This document shows, piece after piece, positions 24,011-32,473 of a DNA stretch of 64,000 nucleotides. Source of the DNA: Microbacterium sp. Leaf288 (lineage in GTDB: Bacteria; Actinomycetota; Actinomycetes; Actinomycetales; Microbacteriaceae); contig NZ_LMNI01000001.1 of assembly GCF_001422925.1 (NCBI RefSeq), positions 18,462 through 82,461 on the forward strand. Reading direction: 5' to 3'. Each line of letters opens with the position of its first letter. Positions within the stretch are counted from its first letter, which is position 1. The notes below the pieces were generated by a model. The model did not search any database. It was not told the DNA's origin and was given only the letters and a program-made list of their open reading frames with translations. The position numbers were made by a program, and so were the translations under genes.

Positions 24011-27000
24011 TCAGTTGTCCGGGTCGAAGACGACATCGACCCAGTACTTGTTGCTGTTCGTCGTGCCGGGATTGCCCGAGCCGAAACCGCTGACGCCGCC
24101 ATTGGCGACCGTCGACAGGGGCCCCACCGTCACGACCGACGCGAGCGCGCCGTTGGTGACGGAATAGCGACCCGACGAGCTGAGCAGTGTCACCCTGTAC
24201 TCGGTGCCGACGGTCAGTCGCACCGGCGTCGACAGAACTGCCGTCTGCCAGCCGGATGCGGTCTCGTTGCGGAAGGTCACCTGGGCGAGCACCGTTCCGT
24301 TCGCGCTGCGCAGGTACCCGGTGTGCGTGCCGTTGTTCTGGCTGCCCTTGTAGTACCGGATCGTGGTGACGACGCCAGGCGCGCTCACGCGGAATCTCGT
24401 GCCGGTCTGGATGGCCAGGATGGCGTTGGCGTTCGCGTTGGCCGGCGTGCCGGTGGTGAAGAGGCTCACCTGGTCCGGCTTAGCCATCGTCGTGAACGAC
24501 CAGGTCCCGTTCGCGACCGCAGTGCCGTTCGCGGTGACGGTCGCGGTGTAGGCGGTGGTCCACGCCAGCGCCGTCGTCGGAGTGAACGTGACCACACCGG
24601 TGGAGACGTTGAAGCTGCTGGTCCCCGCGAGGGTCGTGGCCCCCGCCTTCAGGGCAAGACTCGCCGAGAGCGCCCCGGTCAGAGTGGCCGTGATCTTCAC
24701 CGTCGCCGGGTCGACGTTCGCCGCCGCTGCCGCCGGGGAAGTCGCCGTGAGGGTCGCGGGCCCGACCGTCGTGAAGGACCACGAGCCGCCGGTCACTGCC
24801 GTGCCGTTCGCCGTCGCCGTGACGGTGTACGTCCGGGCGTTGGCCAGCGCCGCGCTCGGCGTGAACGTCGCCACACCGGTCGTGGTGTCGAACGCCGAGG
24901 TGCCGGCGACGCTCGCGCCGCCGGTCGTGACGGCCAGCGAGGCCGACTCGGCGTTGCCGAGCTTCGCGGTGATCGACACTGCTGTCGGGTCGACGTTCGC
25001 GGCGGAGGCTGTCGGCGTCGTCGAGATGATCGCTGCTTCCGGCACCGTCGTGAAGGTCCACGTCCCTCCGGCGAGTGCGGTGCCGTTCGCCGTCACCGTC
25101 GCCGAGTAGGCCTTGCCTCGCTGCAGCGGCGCGCCGGGGGTGAAGGTGACGACCCCGGTCACCGCGTCGAAGGCCGAGGCGCCGCCGACCGTTACGCCGC
25201 CGACCGTGAGGGTGAGGGACGCCGAGGTCGCGTTCCCGAGTGTGGCCGTGACGGCGGACGTGACGGCGACGTCGGTCGCCCCGGCCGACGGCGACACCGA
25301 TGCCAGCGTCGGGCGGAAATCGATCACAGGCTCCACGAAGTACGCCGACGCGCCGGAGGACTGTACGGGGAAGCCGCCGATCGCGTCGTAGCGGAAACGT
25401 CCGTTCGCCGTCGAGGGCGCGGTGATGTCGCCGGACACCTTCGGGGCCGCGAAGTAGCCGCCCGTGTAGGAGTAGCCGCCGTTCGGCGCCAGATACGACA
25501 CGACGTACGTCTGACCAGGCGCGACGCTGATGGGCGTCGCCAGTGCGGCCGACTGCCACCCCGACGCCGACTCGGCGAGGAATGTCACCCGCGACAGGAT
25601 GGCCCCGGTGCTGTCCCACAACGTGCCGCGATGGACGCCGGTGTTCCCCGCGCCCTTGTAGAAACGGATCGCGGTGACCTTGCCGACCTTGCCGACGGTG
25701 AAGGCGGTGCCCAGCTCGACCGGCGCGGTCTCGGCGACGGACGCCAACTGCGGCAGGTCGGCTCCGAAGATCGTCTGCATCGTCCCGGCGGGCGCCTCGG
25801 CCACACGGAAGACCCAGGAGTCGAGCGTTGCGCCGTCGAGGACCACAGCCGCCGTGTAGTTGCCGGAGGAGACCAGCGCCGCCGACGGCACGAACCGCAC
25901 CACGCCGGTCGCGCGGGTGAACGAGGAGGCTCCGGCGACGGCGCCACCGGGACCCGTCACCGTGAGGGACGGCGTCTGCGACGCGCTCACCCCGCTGACC
26001 GTCGCCGACACCGCGGCGTCGACCGCGACGCCGTCCGCCCCTCGGGCGGGAGTCGGACCCGTCACCGCCAGCGTCGTCTGCACGACGAACTCGACGTCCA
26101 CGAAGTAGTTCGTCGAATTGTAGGTGTTGGTCGGCGCGACGCCACCCGAGCCGTAGCGGTATCGGCCGTTCGCACCCGCGATGGTCTTGAGAGGCCCGCT
26201 CGACACTTCGGCCGCCAGCGCGGCCGGCGTGTAGGCGTATCGCCCGGCGGGAGCGAGGTACGAGACGGTGTACGTCTGGCCGGGGCCCACCACCACCGGA
26301 CTCGACAGCACCGCGCGCTGCCAGCCGGACGACGTCTCGCCGACGAACGTCACCTGCGCGAGTCGTGTTCCGTCCTGCGCCCAGAGCGATCCCACGTGCA
26401 CCCCGGAGGTCGCTGCACCCTTGTAGTACCGGATCGCCCGGATCTCGCCGACGACCGAGGTCGTGAACGCGAGGCCGAGCTCGACCGACGCCGTGTCGCC
26501 CATCTCCGCCTCGACGGTCGGGGTCGCCGCGGCGAAGAACGTCGTGATGGTCTGCCCTGCTGGGGGCGCGACGACGAAGGACCACGAGACATCCGAGCCG
26601 GAGGCGCCGTTCGCACCGGCCAGTCCCGTGATCACGACCGAGACGGCAGCGCCGCGGGCGAAGGCGGACGACGGGGTGAAGGTGATCGTCTTCGCGTCCG
26701 ACGACAAGGCCCACGTCCCGGGGACGACGGCGCCGTCGGCCTTCACCGTGCCCTGGTAGCCGCCGGCCATCGCACCGCTGAAGACCGCAGAGACGGTCGT
26801 CGTCGGAGCCGCGTCGAGCGTTGCGTTCTGAGGCGACACCGACACGAGGGTGGGTGCGACGGCTGCGGGGATGAAGACGACGTCCACTCCGTAACTCGCC
26901 GTCGACGTCTGCGACGGATAGCCGCCGCTGTAGGTGAATGCCCCGCCGTTCGCAGGGACGGTCAGCGGCCCTCGCGCGTAGCCGGCGCCGAACTGCCCGG

Positions 27001-30000
27001 CCGTGACGGCGTATCCGCCGGCGGGCGCCAGGTATGACGCGGTATAGGTCTGACCGGGCACGACGCTGATCGGCGTCGGAAGGGTGACCGTCTGCCATCC
27101 CGTCGACGATTCGTTCTGGAAGGTGGCGGCCGAGAGCTGGGTGCCGTTGGCCGCCCACAGCGCACCGACGTGCGTTCCGGCGTTGGCGGCGCCCTTGTAG
27201 AACTTGATCGCCGTGATCTTGCCCGCCATCTGTACGCTGAACCTCACTCCGATCGTGACCGAGTCGCGGTCGGCATCCGACCCGACGGTCGGCGTCGTGC
27301 TCTCGGGGTAGAGCGAGCAGGGGCACTGGCCCTCGGGGAGGTCGACACCCTGCGTGGTGAAACTCCACGAGGACGCCGCGTCCAGCGCGACGCCGTTGGC
27401 GTCCTTCGCCGTCGGCGTGACCGTGTACGTCGTCGATGCAGTGAGCAGGCTCAGCGGGGCGAAGCGCGCCGTCTTGGTCGGCGCGTCGTAAGAGACGGTT
27501 CCCTCGACCACGGTGCCCGCAGCATCCTTCATCGTGATCCCCACCGTGGCGGGATCCGCAGGGCGGGTGAACGTGGCCGTGATCGCGGTGCTGAGTGGGA
27601 CGCTGGATGCTCCGGGCAGCGGCGTGCGGGAGCTGATGCGCAGCGGCGACGAGTCCGACTTCGTGAACATGACGTCGACGAAGTAGTTGCCCTCCTTGTA
27701 GGTCGCCGTCGGAAAGGCGCCGGCGCCCGCGTACACGCCCGGGGAGTCGGTGCCCGCGACGTTGTTGACGCTCAGCGGTGGCGACGTGACGGACTTGTAC
27801 GGCCAGTACAGATCGGTCGTCGCATACCGGCCCTGGGGTGCGGTGTACGAGACCGTGTACTGCGTGCCCGCGATGACCTCGACAGGGCTGACGAACTCGG
27901 CTGTCTGCCAGCCGGCAGCCGTCTCGTTCGTGAAGTTGACCGTGGCGATCCTGGTGCCGGACGTGTCCCACAGCGAGCCGAAGTGGGTGCCGCCGTTGCC
28001 CGCGCCCTTGTAGAAGCGGACTCCCGTGACGAACCCGTCCGTTGTCGGCGTGAAGCGCAGTCCGAGCTCGTAGGCGCCCGCATCGGAGGTCGAGGCCACG
28101 GCGGGGACGGCGTTCCCGAAGACACTCGCGGGGCCGGTGATGTTGAGGCTCCGGGTCGTCCCCGCCGTGGAGTAGTTCGCGCTGTCATCGATCGCTCGGA
28201 CGATGAGCGGCGTGGTGCCCGTGCCGGACTGGATGTACGTGAATGTCCAGCTCGTGGTGCCCTGGGCCGGGTGCCAGGTCGTGCCGCCATCTGTGGAGGC
28301 CTCGACACCGGCGACCCGGCCACCGACATCGCTCGCCGTGCCGGTCGCGGTGACCTGAGCGCCGTTGGCGATGGACTGACCCGCGGTGGGCGTGCTGATC
28401 GCGACGACGGGTGCCGTCGTGTCGGTGCTCTTCGTCGCGGCCACGAGGCCGGACATGAGCGACCCGGGCTGAGCGCCCATGTCGGCAAGCAGGTTCACCT
28501 GGGCCTGCTGCATGCGCACGTCGGCTGCGGCCCCATTGCCGTCGTGGGTCTGGTCGAGCCCCCAGCCCCACTGGATGCTCGCCGCGGAGAACACGAGCGC
28601 TCCGCTCTGTGCCCGATACAGGGTGACGTGATGCGTCGTCGTCCCCGCCACCACCGTGCTGCCGTAGTCGGTCAGATACTGCGGCGTCGGTCCGGTCGTC
28701 GTCGACAGGCGGATGAGTCCCTGCGGACGCAAGCCGTTGTCGAGGTCTTCGTTCGCCTCGTACCCGATGGTGTGCGCAGCGAGCGACGCGCTCGTGCCGG
28801 AGGCCAAAGACGCTAGCGACGTGTTGCGCCACAACCGCGTCCTGCCCTCCTCGCTGCTGACCTGCACCGCGAGATCCACGTCGTTGACCATGTACATGGT
28901 GCCGGTCAGGCGGTTCTCGGGCAGACCGCCGCCTTGCGCAGGGGGCGCGAAGCGGGGGTCCCGCCACGTTCCCGTCCACTGCGGGCTCGGGTCGATCTTG
29001 GCGTTGCTCCACGTCTCCTTGTACGACACGAGCGTGCGGTAGCCGGTATTCGAGCCGTCGGCGGAGTTCTCGTAGCGCGTTCGCCAATACCCCTCATTGC
29101 CGGCGAGGAACTGCAGATTCACCCCTGCGTCGCGTGCCGCCTCGATGTTGGCGCGCTGCGCTCCCGACCAGTACTCGTCGTGGCCGACCGACATGAACAC
29201 CTTGTGATTGAGCAGCTCACCGCCCCGCCGGTCGGTGTCGACGCCTGCGAGGTAGCTCACGTCGTAGCCGTTGCGCTCCATGAACCGCACCGTCGCGTAT
29301 TCGGAGCTGAAGTAGAAGTCGCGGCCCGAACTGTTGCCGCGAGTGGCGAAGGGCCGGTTGTAGCTGATCTTGTAAGCGCGCCCGTTGGCCGCGCCCTGAT
29401 AGAAGTCCGACCCTCCGTACTTGTTGTACGCCTGCCACGTCGGGTCGGAGGTCTGGAACAGCACCTCGGAGTGGTTGCCGTCGTTGCGAACGATGAAGAT
29501 GATGTGGCTCGAGTCGGCGTTGTCCGTCCGCGTGAGCTTGGCGATGTACACGCCCGAGACGGCGTCCGCCGGCACGTTCCAGGACGCCGAGACCCCCCAG
29601 TTGCCGCAGTCGTAGAGCTCGGTCGTCACGTCGGTTATGCACTGCGGCTGCCCCTGCGGCAGCGTCGCGGTCACGGGCACGGACGTGATGAAGCGCGCGC
29701 CGAGCCCCTGGTACCAGCCCGTGCGGTAGACGTCGATCTTGTAGGCGCGCGCGTTCGTGTCGATCTTGAAGTCGATGCGCTGCCCGGCGTTGACGGAGAT
29801 GTCCGTCGCGAAGCCCTGGATCGACGAGTCCCCCGCCCCGTCGATGTCCCACACCGAGGGGTCGGTTCCCGGCTTCTGGTTCTCGCACGTGACCGGATTG
29901 ATGCTCGCCCCGCACGGGCTCGCCGCCCGCGCCTGCGGACCAGGCGGAATCGCGATGAGCAGTGCCGTCACCAGCGCTGCGAGCGCAGCGAAGGTGATCG

Positions 30001-30061
30001 CCTTCTTGCGGTACGTCCGTGATCCGGGCGGAACCGTCGCCAGAGGCTGGTTGATCCCCAT
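24011..30061 (-). CDS. Giant secreted DUF4082/Ig-like protein with DMFase-like N-terminal domain
   Basis: At 2016 residues this is the longest complete gene here. A signal peptide is present (basic YRKKAI, then TFAALAALVTALLIAIPPG, cleavage near QARA). Residues ~60-540 resemble the large-subunit fold of N,N-dimethylformamidase (GIGYE-type strands, KVFMSVGHDEYWS, LAGNEGYWRTRYE, SIQWGWGLDQ). One Ig-like domain follows (~550-640), then five DUF4082 modules (~644-797, 917-1060, 1170-1323, 1430-1580, 1863-2015), each with FYKGA/YYKGA, GWQT and a final YFVDV-type strand. Six SbsA-type Ig-like domains lie between them (one after each of modules 1-3, three after module 4). The ATG at 30061 has GGGAAG at 3 nt before it. 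It should be a cell-surface protein; amidase activity is untested. Confidence 0.85.
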   Translation of the reverse strand: MGINQPLATVPPGSRTYRKKAITFAALAALVTALLIAIPPGPQARAASPCGASINPVTCENQKPGTDPSVWDIDGAGDSSIQGFATDISVNAGQRIDFKIDTNARAYKIDVYRTGWYQGLGARFITSVPVTATLPQGQPQCITDVTTELYDCGNWGVSASWNVPADAVSGVYIAKLTRTDNADSSHIIFIVRNDGNHSEVLFQTSDPTWQAYNKYGGSDFYQGAANGRAYKISYNRPFATRGNSSGRDFYFSSEYATVRFMERNGYDVSYLAGVDTDRRGGELLNHKVFMSVGHDEYWSGAQRANIEAARDAGVNLQFLAGNEGYWRTRYENSADGSNTGYRTLVSYKETWSNAKIDPSPQWTGTWRDPRFAPPAQGGGLPENRLTGTMYMVNDVDLAVQVSSEEGRTRLWRNTSLASLASGTSASLAAHTIGYEANEDLDNGLRPQGLIRLSTTTGPTPQYLTDYGSTVVAGTTTHHVTLYRAQSGALVFSAASIQWGWGLDQTHDGNGAAADVRMQQAQVNLLADMGAQPGSLMSGLVAATKSTDTTAPVVAISTPTAGQSIANGAQVTATGTASDVGGRVAGVEASTDGGTTWHPAQGTTSWTFTYIQSGTGTTPLIVRAIDDSANYSTAGTTRSLNITGPASVFGNAVPAVASTSDAGAYELGLRFTPTTDGFVTGVRFYKGAGNGGTHFGSLWDTSGTRIATVNFTNETAAGWQTAEFVSPVEVIAGTQYTVSYTAPQGRYATTDLYWPYKSVTSPPLSVNNVAGTDSPGVYAGAGAFPTATYKEGNYFVDVMFTKSDSSPLRISSRTPLPGASSVPLSTAITATFTRPADPATVGITMKDAAGTVVEGTVSYDAPTKTARFAPLSLLTASTTYTVTPTAKDANGVALDAASSWSFTTQGVDLPEGQCPCSLYPESTTPTVGSDADRDSVTIGVRFSVQMAGKITAIKFYKGAANAGTHVGALWAANGTQLSAATFQNESSTGWQTVTLPTPISVVPGQTYTASYLAPAGGYAVTAGQFGAGYARGPLTVPANGGAFTYSGGYPSQTSTASYGVDVVFIPAAVAPTLVSVSPQNATLDAAPTTTVSAVFSGAMAGGYQGTVKADGAVVPGTWALSSDAKTITFTPSSAFARGAAVSVVITGLAGANGASGSDVSWSFVVAPPAGQTITTFFAAATPTVEAEMGDTASVELGLAFTTSVVGEIRAIRYYKGAATSGVHVGSLWAQDGTRLAQVTFVGETSSGWQRAVLSSPVVVGPGQTYTVSYLAPAGRYAYTPAALAAEVSSGPLKTIAGANGRYRYGSGGVAPTNTYNSTNYFVDVEFVVQTTLAVTGPTPARGADGVAVDAAVSATVSGVSASQTPSLTVTGPGGAVAGASSFTRATGVVRFVPSAALVSSGNYTAAVVLDGATLDSWVFRVAEAPAGTMQTIFGADLPQLASVAETAPVELGTAFTVGKVGKVTAIRFYKGAGNTGVHRGTLWDSTGAILSRVTFLAESASGWQSAALATPISVAPGQTYVVSYLAPNGGYSYTGGYFAAPKVSGDITAPSTANGRFRYDAIGGFPVQSSGASAYFVEPVIDFRPTLASVSPSAGATDVAVTSAVTATLGNATSASLTLTVGGVTVGGASAFDAVTGVVTFTPGAPLQRGKAYSATVTANGTALAGGTWTFTTVPEAAIISTTPTASAANVDPTAVSITAKLGNAESASLAVTTGGASVAGTSAFDTTTGVATFTPSAALANARTYTVTATANGTAVTGGSWSFTTVGPATLTATSPAAAAANVDPATVKITATLTGALSASLALKAGATTLAGTSSFNVSTGVVTFTPTTALAWTTAYTATVTANGTAVANGTWSFTTMAKPDQVSLFTTGTPANANANAILAIQTGTRFRVSAPGVVTTIRYYKGSQNNGTHTGYLRSANGTVLAQVTFRNETASGWQTAVLSTPVRLTVGTEYRVTLLSSSGRYSVTNGALASVVTVGPLSTVANGGVSGFGSGNPGTTNSNKYWVDVVFDPDN

Positions 30062-30179
30062 GAGCTTCCCAATTCCCGACGCCCTCGTCGGAGCTGCCTT
30101 CCCGTCGGCCTTCGGGTGACCGGCTGAGAAGACATCCGCGTGCGATACTTCCCCAGTGCCCGCGGAGGGTCCCGCGCGC

Positions 30180-30185
30180 AGTATA
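30180..30185 (-). promoter_or_regulatory. Candidate -10 box for giant DUF4082 gene
   Basis: Read on the minus strand this is TATACT, within GGTTATACTGCG in the 176-bp divergent gap between the DUF4082 gene and the acyltransferase. It would give a leader of about 110 nt before the ATG at 30061. The -35 candidate (TTCCAT at 18 bp) is weak. On the plus strand the same spot reads TATAAC and might serve the acyltransferase. Confidence 0.35.
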
Positions 30186-30237
30186 ACCACATCACGACGC
30201 ACAATGGAACCCGAGCGGCGAAGCGGGGAAGAGGACG

Positions 30238-30834
30238 ATGGGCGATTCCACGACGATCCAGGCGTCCGCCGACGTGGCCGAAAGTGCCCGGCTGGGCGCC
30301 AGAACACGCGTCTGGCACCTCGCCCAGATCCGCGAGAACGCGGTGCTCGGCGCCGACTGCAACATCGGCCGAGGTGCCTACATCGGCCCGGGCGTCGTGC
30401 TCGGCGACGGGTGCAAGATCCAGAACCACGCCCTCGTGTACGAGCCGGCGCGTCTGGGCGACGGCGTCTTCATCGGCCCCGCCGCCGTGCTCACCAACGA
30501 CGAGTTCCCGCGGGCGGTCAATCCTGACCTCACCCCGAAGACCGAGGACGACTGGCATCGGGTGGGCGTCACCATCGGCACGGGAGCGTCGATCGGCGCC
30601 CGGGCCGTCTGCATCGCCCCGGTCACGATCGGCGAATGGGCGCTGGTCGCCGCGGGCGCCGTGGTGACGAAAGACGTCGCGCCCCACGCCCTTGTCGTCG
30701 GCGTGCCGGCGCACCGGGTCGGCTGGGTGGGGCGCGCGGGCAAGCCCCTGCGGCCCGAAGGCGACCAGTGGGTGTGCCCCGACACCGGTGAGCGCTACAC
30801 GCAGGTCGGCGAGCGCCTCACGCCTGTCGGATAG
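30238..30834 (+). CDS. WbpD/WlbB-like hexapeptide-repeat N-acetyltransferase
   Basis: A 198-residue left-handed beta-helix acetyltransferase built from hexapeptide repeats (ARLGARTRVWHLAQIRENAVL through VAAGAVVTKDVAPHALVVGVPA). The closing GWVGRAGKPL and a CPDTGERY end are as in WlbB/WbpD, which acetylate the 3-amino group of UDP-GlcNAc(3NH2)A. The asparagine-histidine pair in KIQNHALVYE matches the acetyl-CoA site of that family. GGGGAAGAGGACG lies just before the ATG. It is on the opposite strand from the WlbA-like gene but completes a plausible WbpA/B/E/D/I pathway with the WecC-like dehydrogenase, the second DegT gene and the 2-epimerase. The pathway assignment is inference. Confidence 0.88.
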   Translation: MGDSTTIQASADVAESARLGARTRVWHLAQIRENAVLGADCNIGRGAYIGPGVVLGDGCKIQNHALVYEPARLGDGVFIGPAAVLTNDEFPRAVNPDLTPKTEDDWHRVGVTIGTGASIGARAVCIAPVTIGEWALVAAGAVVTKDVAPHALVVGVPAHRVGWVGRAGKPLRPEGDQWVCPDTGERYTQVGERLTPVG

Positions 30835-30860
30835 CGGATGCCGCGGGCCGCAGCATCCGC
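30834..30860. terminator. Convergent stem-loop between acyltransferase and GT2-GtrA gene
   Basis: GCGGATGC (30834-30841) and GCATCCGC (30853-30860) form a perfect 8-bp stem with an 11-nt loop that itself contains GCGGGCCGC. It starts in the acyltransferase stop and ends 4 bp before the stop of the minus-strand gene. A U-run is absent, so intrinsic termination is only possible. The left arm plus loop also contains the common GCAGCATCC word. Confidence 0.4.
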
Positions 30861-30864
30861 TTCC

Positions 30865-32013
30865 CTACAGCTCGCCGGGCTGCATCGCCTCGCGGTCCAG
30901 CTCCTCGACGAAGCGGCGGGCGGGGCTGACCTCGGCGCCGGCCTTGCGGGGCGCGTAGACGACCAGCGAGTGGAAGAGGAAGCGGACGAAGAACGCGACC
31001 ACGAGGGTGATCGCCGTCGCCACGACCGCTGAGATGTGCCCGGTCGAGACCATCATCGCGACGATCGGGATGCGGATGACGGCCTCGGCGTTGTTGAACG
31101 TGAACGACTTCGCGAAGCGCAGCCTCACGCCGGAGGCGCTCTCGCGCATGTCCTGGAAGACGAAGCGCTCCTGCAGCAGGAAGTTGCCGACGATCGTGAC
31201 CTCGGCGGCGACGATCGCGGCGACGATGTAGTCGACGCCCCAGTGGGTGAGCGCCCAGACGATCGCGACGTTGGCGATGGCGCCGAGTCCGCCGATCACG
31301 GCGAACAGCGACATCTTGCCGAACCGCAGCGCGGTCAGCTGTGTGAGGAAGTGCAGCCCCTGGCGCACCGACGCCTTCGACTCGCCCGCGTGGCGGTCGG
31401 CGAAGTCGAAGGGGATCTCGGCCACGCGCATCGGGCGGCGCGCGAGGATCTCGAGCAGGATCTTGAAGCCCCGCGGCCGCAGCTGCTCAGCGTCGATCGT
31501 GCGGCGATCGATGAGGAAGAACCCCGTCATCGGGTCGGACACGTCCTTCAGCCGGATGGGGAACATCGCTCGCGTCACCGCGGTCGAGGCCTTCGACACC
31601 ATCACCCGGGTGCGGTCGGCGAGTCCGCCCGCGGTGCCTCCGCCGGCGTAGCGCGAGGCGATCACGACATCCACGTCGCCGCGCGAGTAGCGGTGCCAGA
31701 GCTCCGGGATCTCTTCGGGCGGATGCTGCAGATCGGCGTCCATGACGAGGCACGCGTCCGCCTCGGCAGCGGCGAAGCCTTCCATGACCGCTCCCCCGAG
31801 GCCACCCACGGGTCGATCCCGATGGATCAGCCGGACCGGCAGGGAAGCGGATGCCGCGACCTCGCGGATCACGTCGGGAGTGGCATCCGTGCTGTCGTCG
31901 ACGAAGATGATCTCGGCGTCGAGACGGTTCTGTACGGCGGCGGTGATACGCCGGACGAGCTCCGCGATGTTCGGAGCCTCGTTGTACGTCGGAACCACGA
32001 TCGACAACAGCAT
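30865..32013 (-). CDS. Polyprenol-phosphate sugar transferase fused to GtrA-like domain
   Basis: A 382-residue protein with two parts. Residues 1 to ~230 are a family 2 transferase of the dolichol-phosphate mannosyltransferase type: LSIVVPTYNEAPNIAEL, EIIFVDDSTDATPDVI, LVMDADLQHPPEEIP (metal site) and VSDPMTGFFLIDRR. Residues ~235-365 form a GtrA-like four-helix membrane domain (FAVIGGLGAIANVAIVWAL, ... VATAITLVVAFFVRFLF). Such fusions make polyprenyl-phosphate sugars and help expose them across the membrane for glycan modification or protein mannosylation. The gene ends close to the acyltransferase and starts at ATG 32013. It may belong to the polysaccharide locus or be a housekeeping Ppm-like enzyme. 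The sugar is unknown. Confidence 0.88.
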   Translation of the reverse strand: MLLSIVVPTYNEAPNIAELVRRITAAVQNRLDAEIIFVDDSTDATPDVIREVAASASLPVRLIHRDRPVGGLGGAVMEGFAAAEADACLVMDADLQHPPEEIPELWHRYSRGDVDVVIASRYAGGGTAGGLADRTRVMVSKASTAVTRAMFPIRLKDVSDPMTGFFLIDRRTIDAEQLRPRGFKILLEILARRPMRVAEIPFDFADRHAGESKASVRQGLHFLTQLTALRFGKMSLFAVIGGLGAIANVAIVWALTHWGVDYIVAAIVAAEVTIVGNFLLQERFVFQDMRESASGVRLRFAKSFTFNNAEAVIRIPIVAMMVSTGHISAVVATAITLVVAFFVRFLFHSLVVYAPRKAGAEVSPARRFVEELDREAMQPGEL

Positions 32014-32122
32014 CGCGGGCTATCCTCCCACGCGTCGGTGAATGGTCCACTCAGGGTTCAGCAGACGCAGGGGAGACGCACGGCCGGCACACCAGCTGCC
32101 TCACCCGGCCCGCGCCCAGGAT

Positions 32123-32143
32123 CCATCCCTGAGAATGGGATGG
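32123..32143 (+). promoter_or_regulatory. Hairpin covering the start codon of the glutaredoxin-like gene
   Basis: CCATCCC (32123-32129), loop TGAGAAT, GGGATGG (32137-32143) is a perfect 7-bp stem that includes the proposed ATG at 32140. It could mask translation initiation, act as an operator, or be chance. There is no comparative support here. Confidence 0.3.
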
Positions 32144-32412
32144 TGACTTTCCCGGCTTCTTCCTCCTCCACCATCACGATGTTCGGCGCCGACTGGTGCC
32201 GCGACTGCATCCGCACCAAGAAGCAGCTCGACGAGCTCGGCATCTCGTACACCTACGTCGACCTCGTCGCCGACCCCGCGGCCGCGGACGTCGCCCGCGA
32301 CATCTCGGGTCGCACCAACATCCCGGTCGTCGTGTACCCGGATGCCTCGCACCACGTCGAGCCGTCGAACGCCGACGTCGAGTCGAAGCTGCGGGAGCTC
32401 TCCCTCATCTGA
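32140..32412 (+). CDS. Glutaredoxin/mycoredoxin-like thiol-disulfide protein
   Basis: A 90-residue thioredoxin-fold protein, beginning TITMFGADWCRDCIRTKKQL with the redox motif C-R-D-C, then YVDLVADPAAADVARDISG, the cis-proline segment TNIPVVVYPDAS, and a short C-terminal helix. In actinobacteria such proteins (mycoredoxin) use mycothiol, but the C-R-D-C spacing and context give no specific partner. ATG at 32140 is taken as start; GTG at 32143 or ATG at 32179 are alternatives, the last placing the first strand at once after the start. It is a single gene between the GT2-GtrA gene and kynA. Confidence 0.8.
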   Translation: MVTFPASSSSTITMFGADWCRDCIRTKKQLDELGISYTYVDLVADPAAADVARDISGRTNIPVVVYPDASHHVEPSNADVESKLRELSLI

Positions 32413-32461
32413 GGCGCCGCTGATCGCGTCTCGGGCCTGACGCCGCACCGTCCCTGCTCAT

Positions 32462-32467
32462 TAGGCT
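32462..32467 (+). promoter_or_regulatory. Candidate -10 for leaderless kynA operon
   Basis: TAGGCT ends 6 nt before the GTG of kynA at 32474, with no ribosome binding site between, which fits a leaderless mRNA. A CTGACG 19 bp upstream is a weak -35. The same hexamer at the same distance precedes the malate dehydrogenase and antiporter genes. Confidence 0.45.
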
Positions 32468-32473
32468 GAGGCC

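Noticed and set aside
23783..27037. Plus-strand open frame of about 1084 codons, opposite the DUF4082 gene
   Set aside because: Its translation is Arg/Gly/Asp-rich low-complexity with no fold signals, and it is antisense to a coherent domain series. High-GC shadow.
24480..27971. Minus-strand open frame of about 1163 codons in a second frame of the DUF4082 gene
   Set aside because: Same region, different frame, Arg/Gly/His-rich; the other frame has five DUF4082 and six Ig domains.
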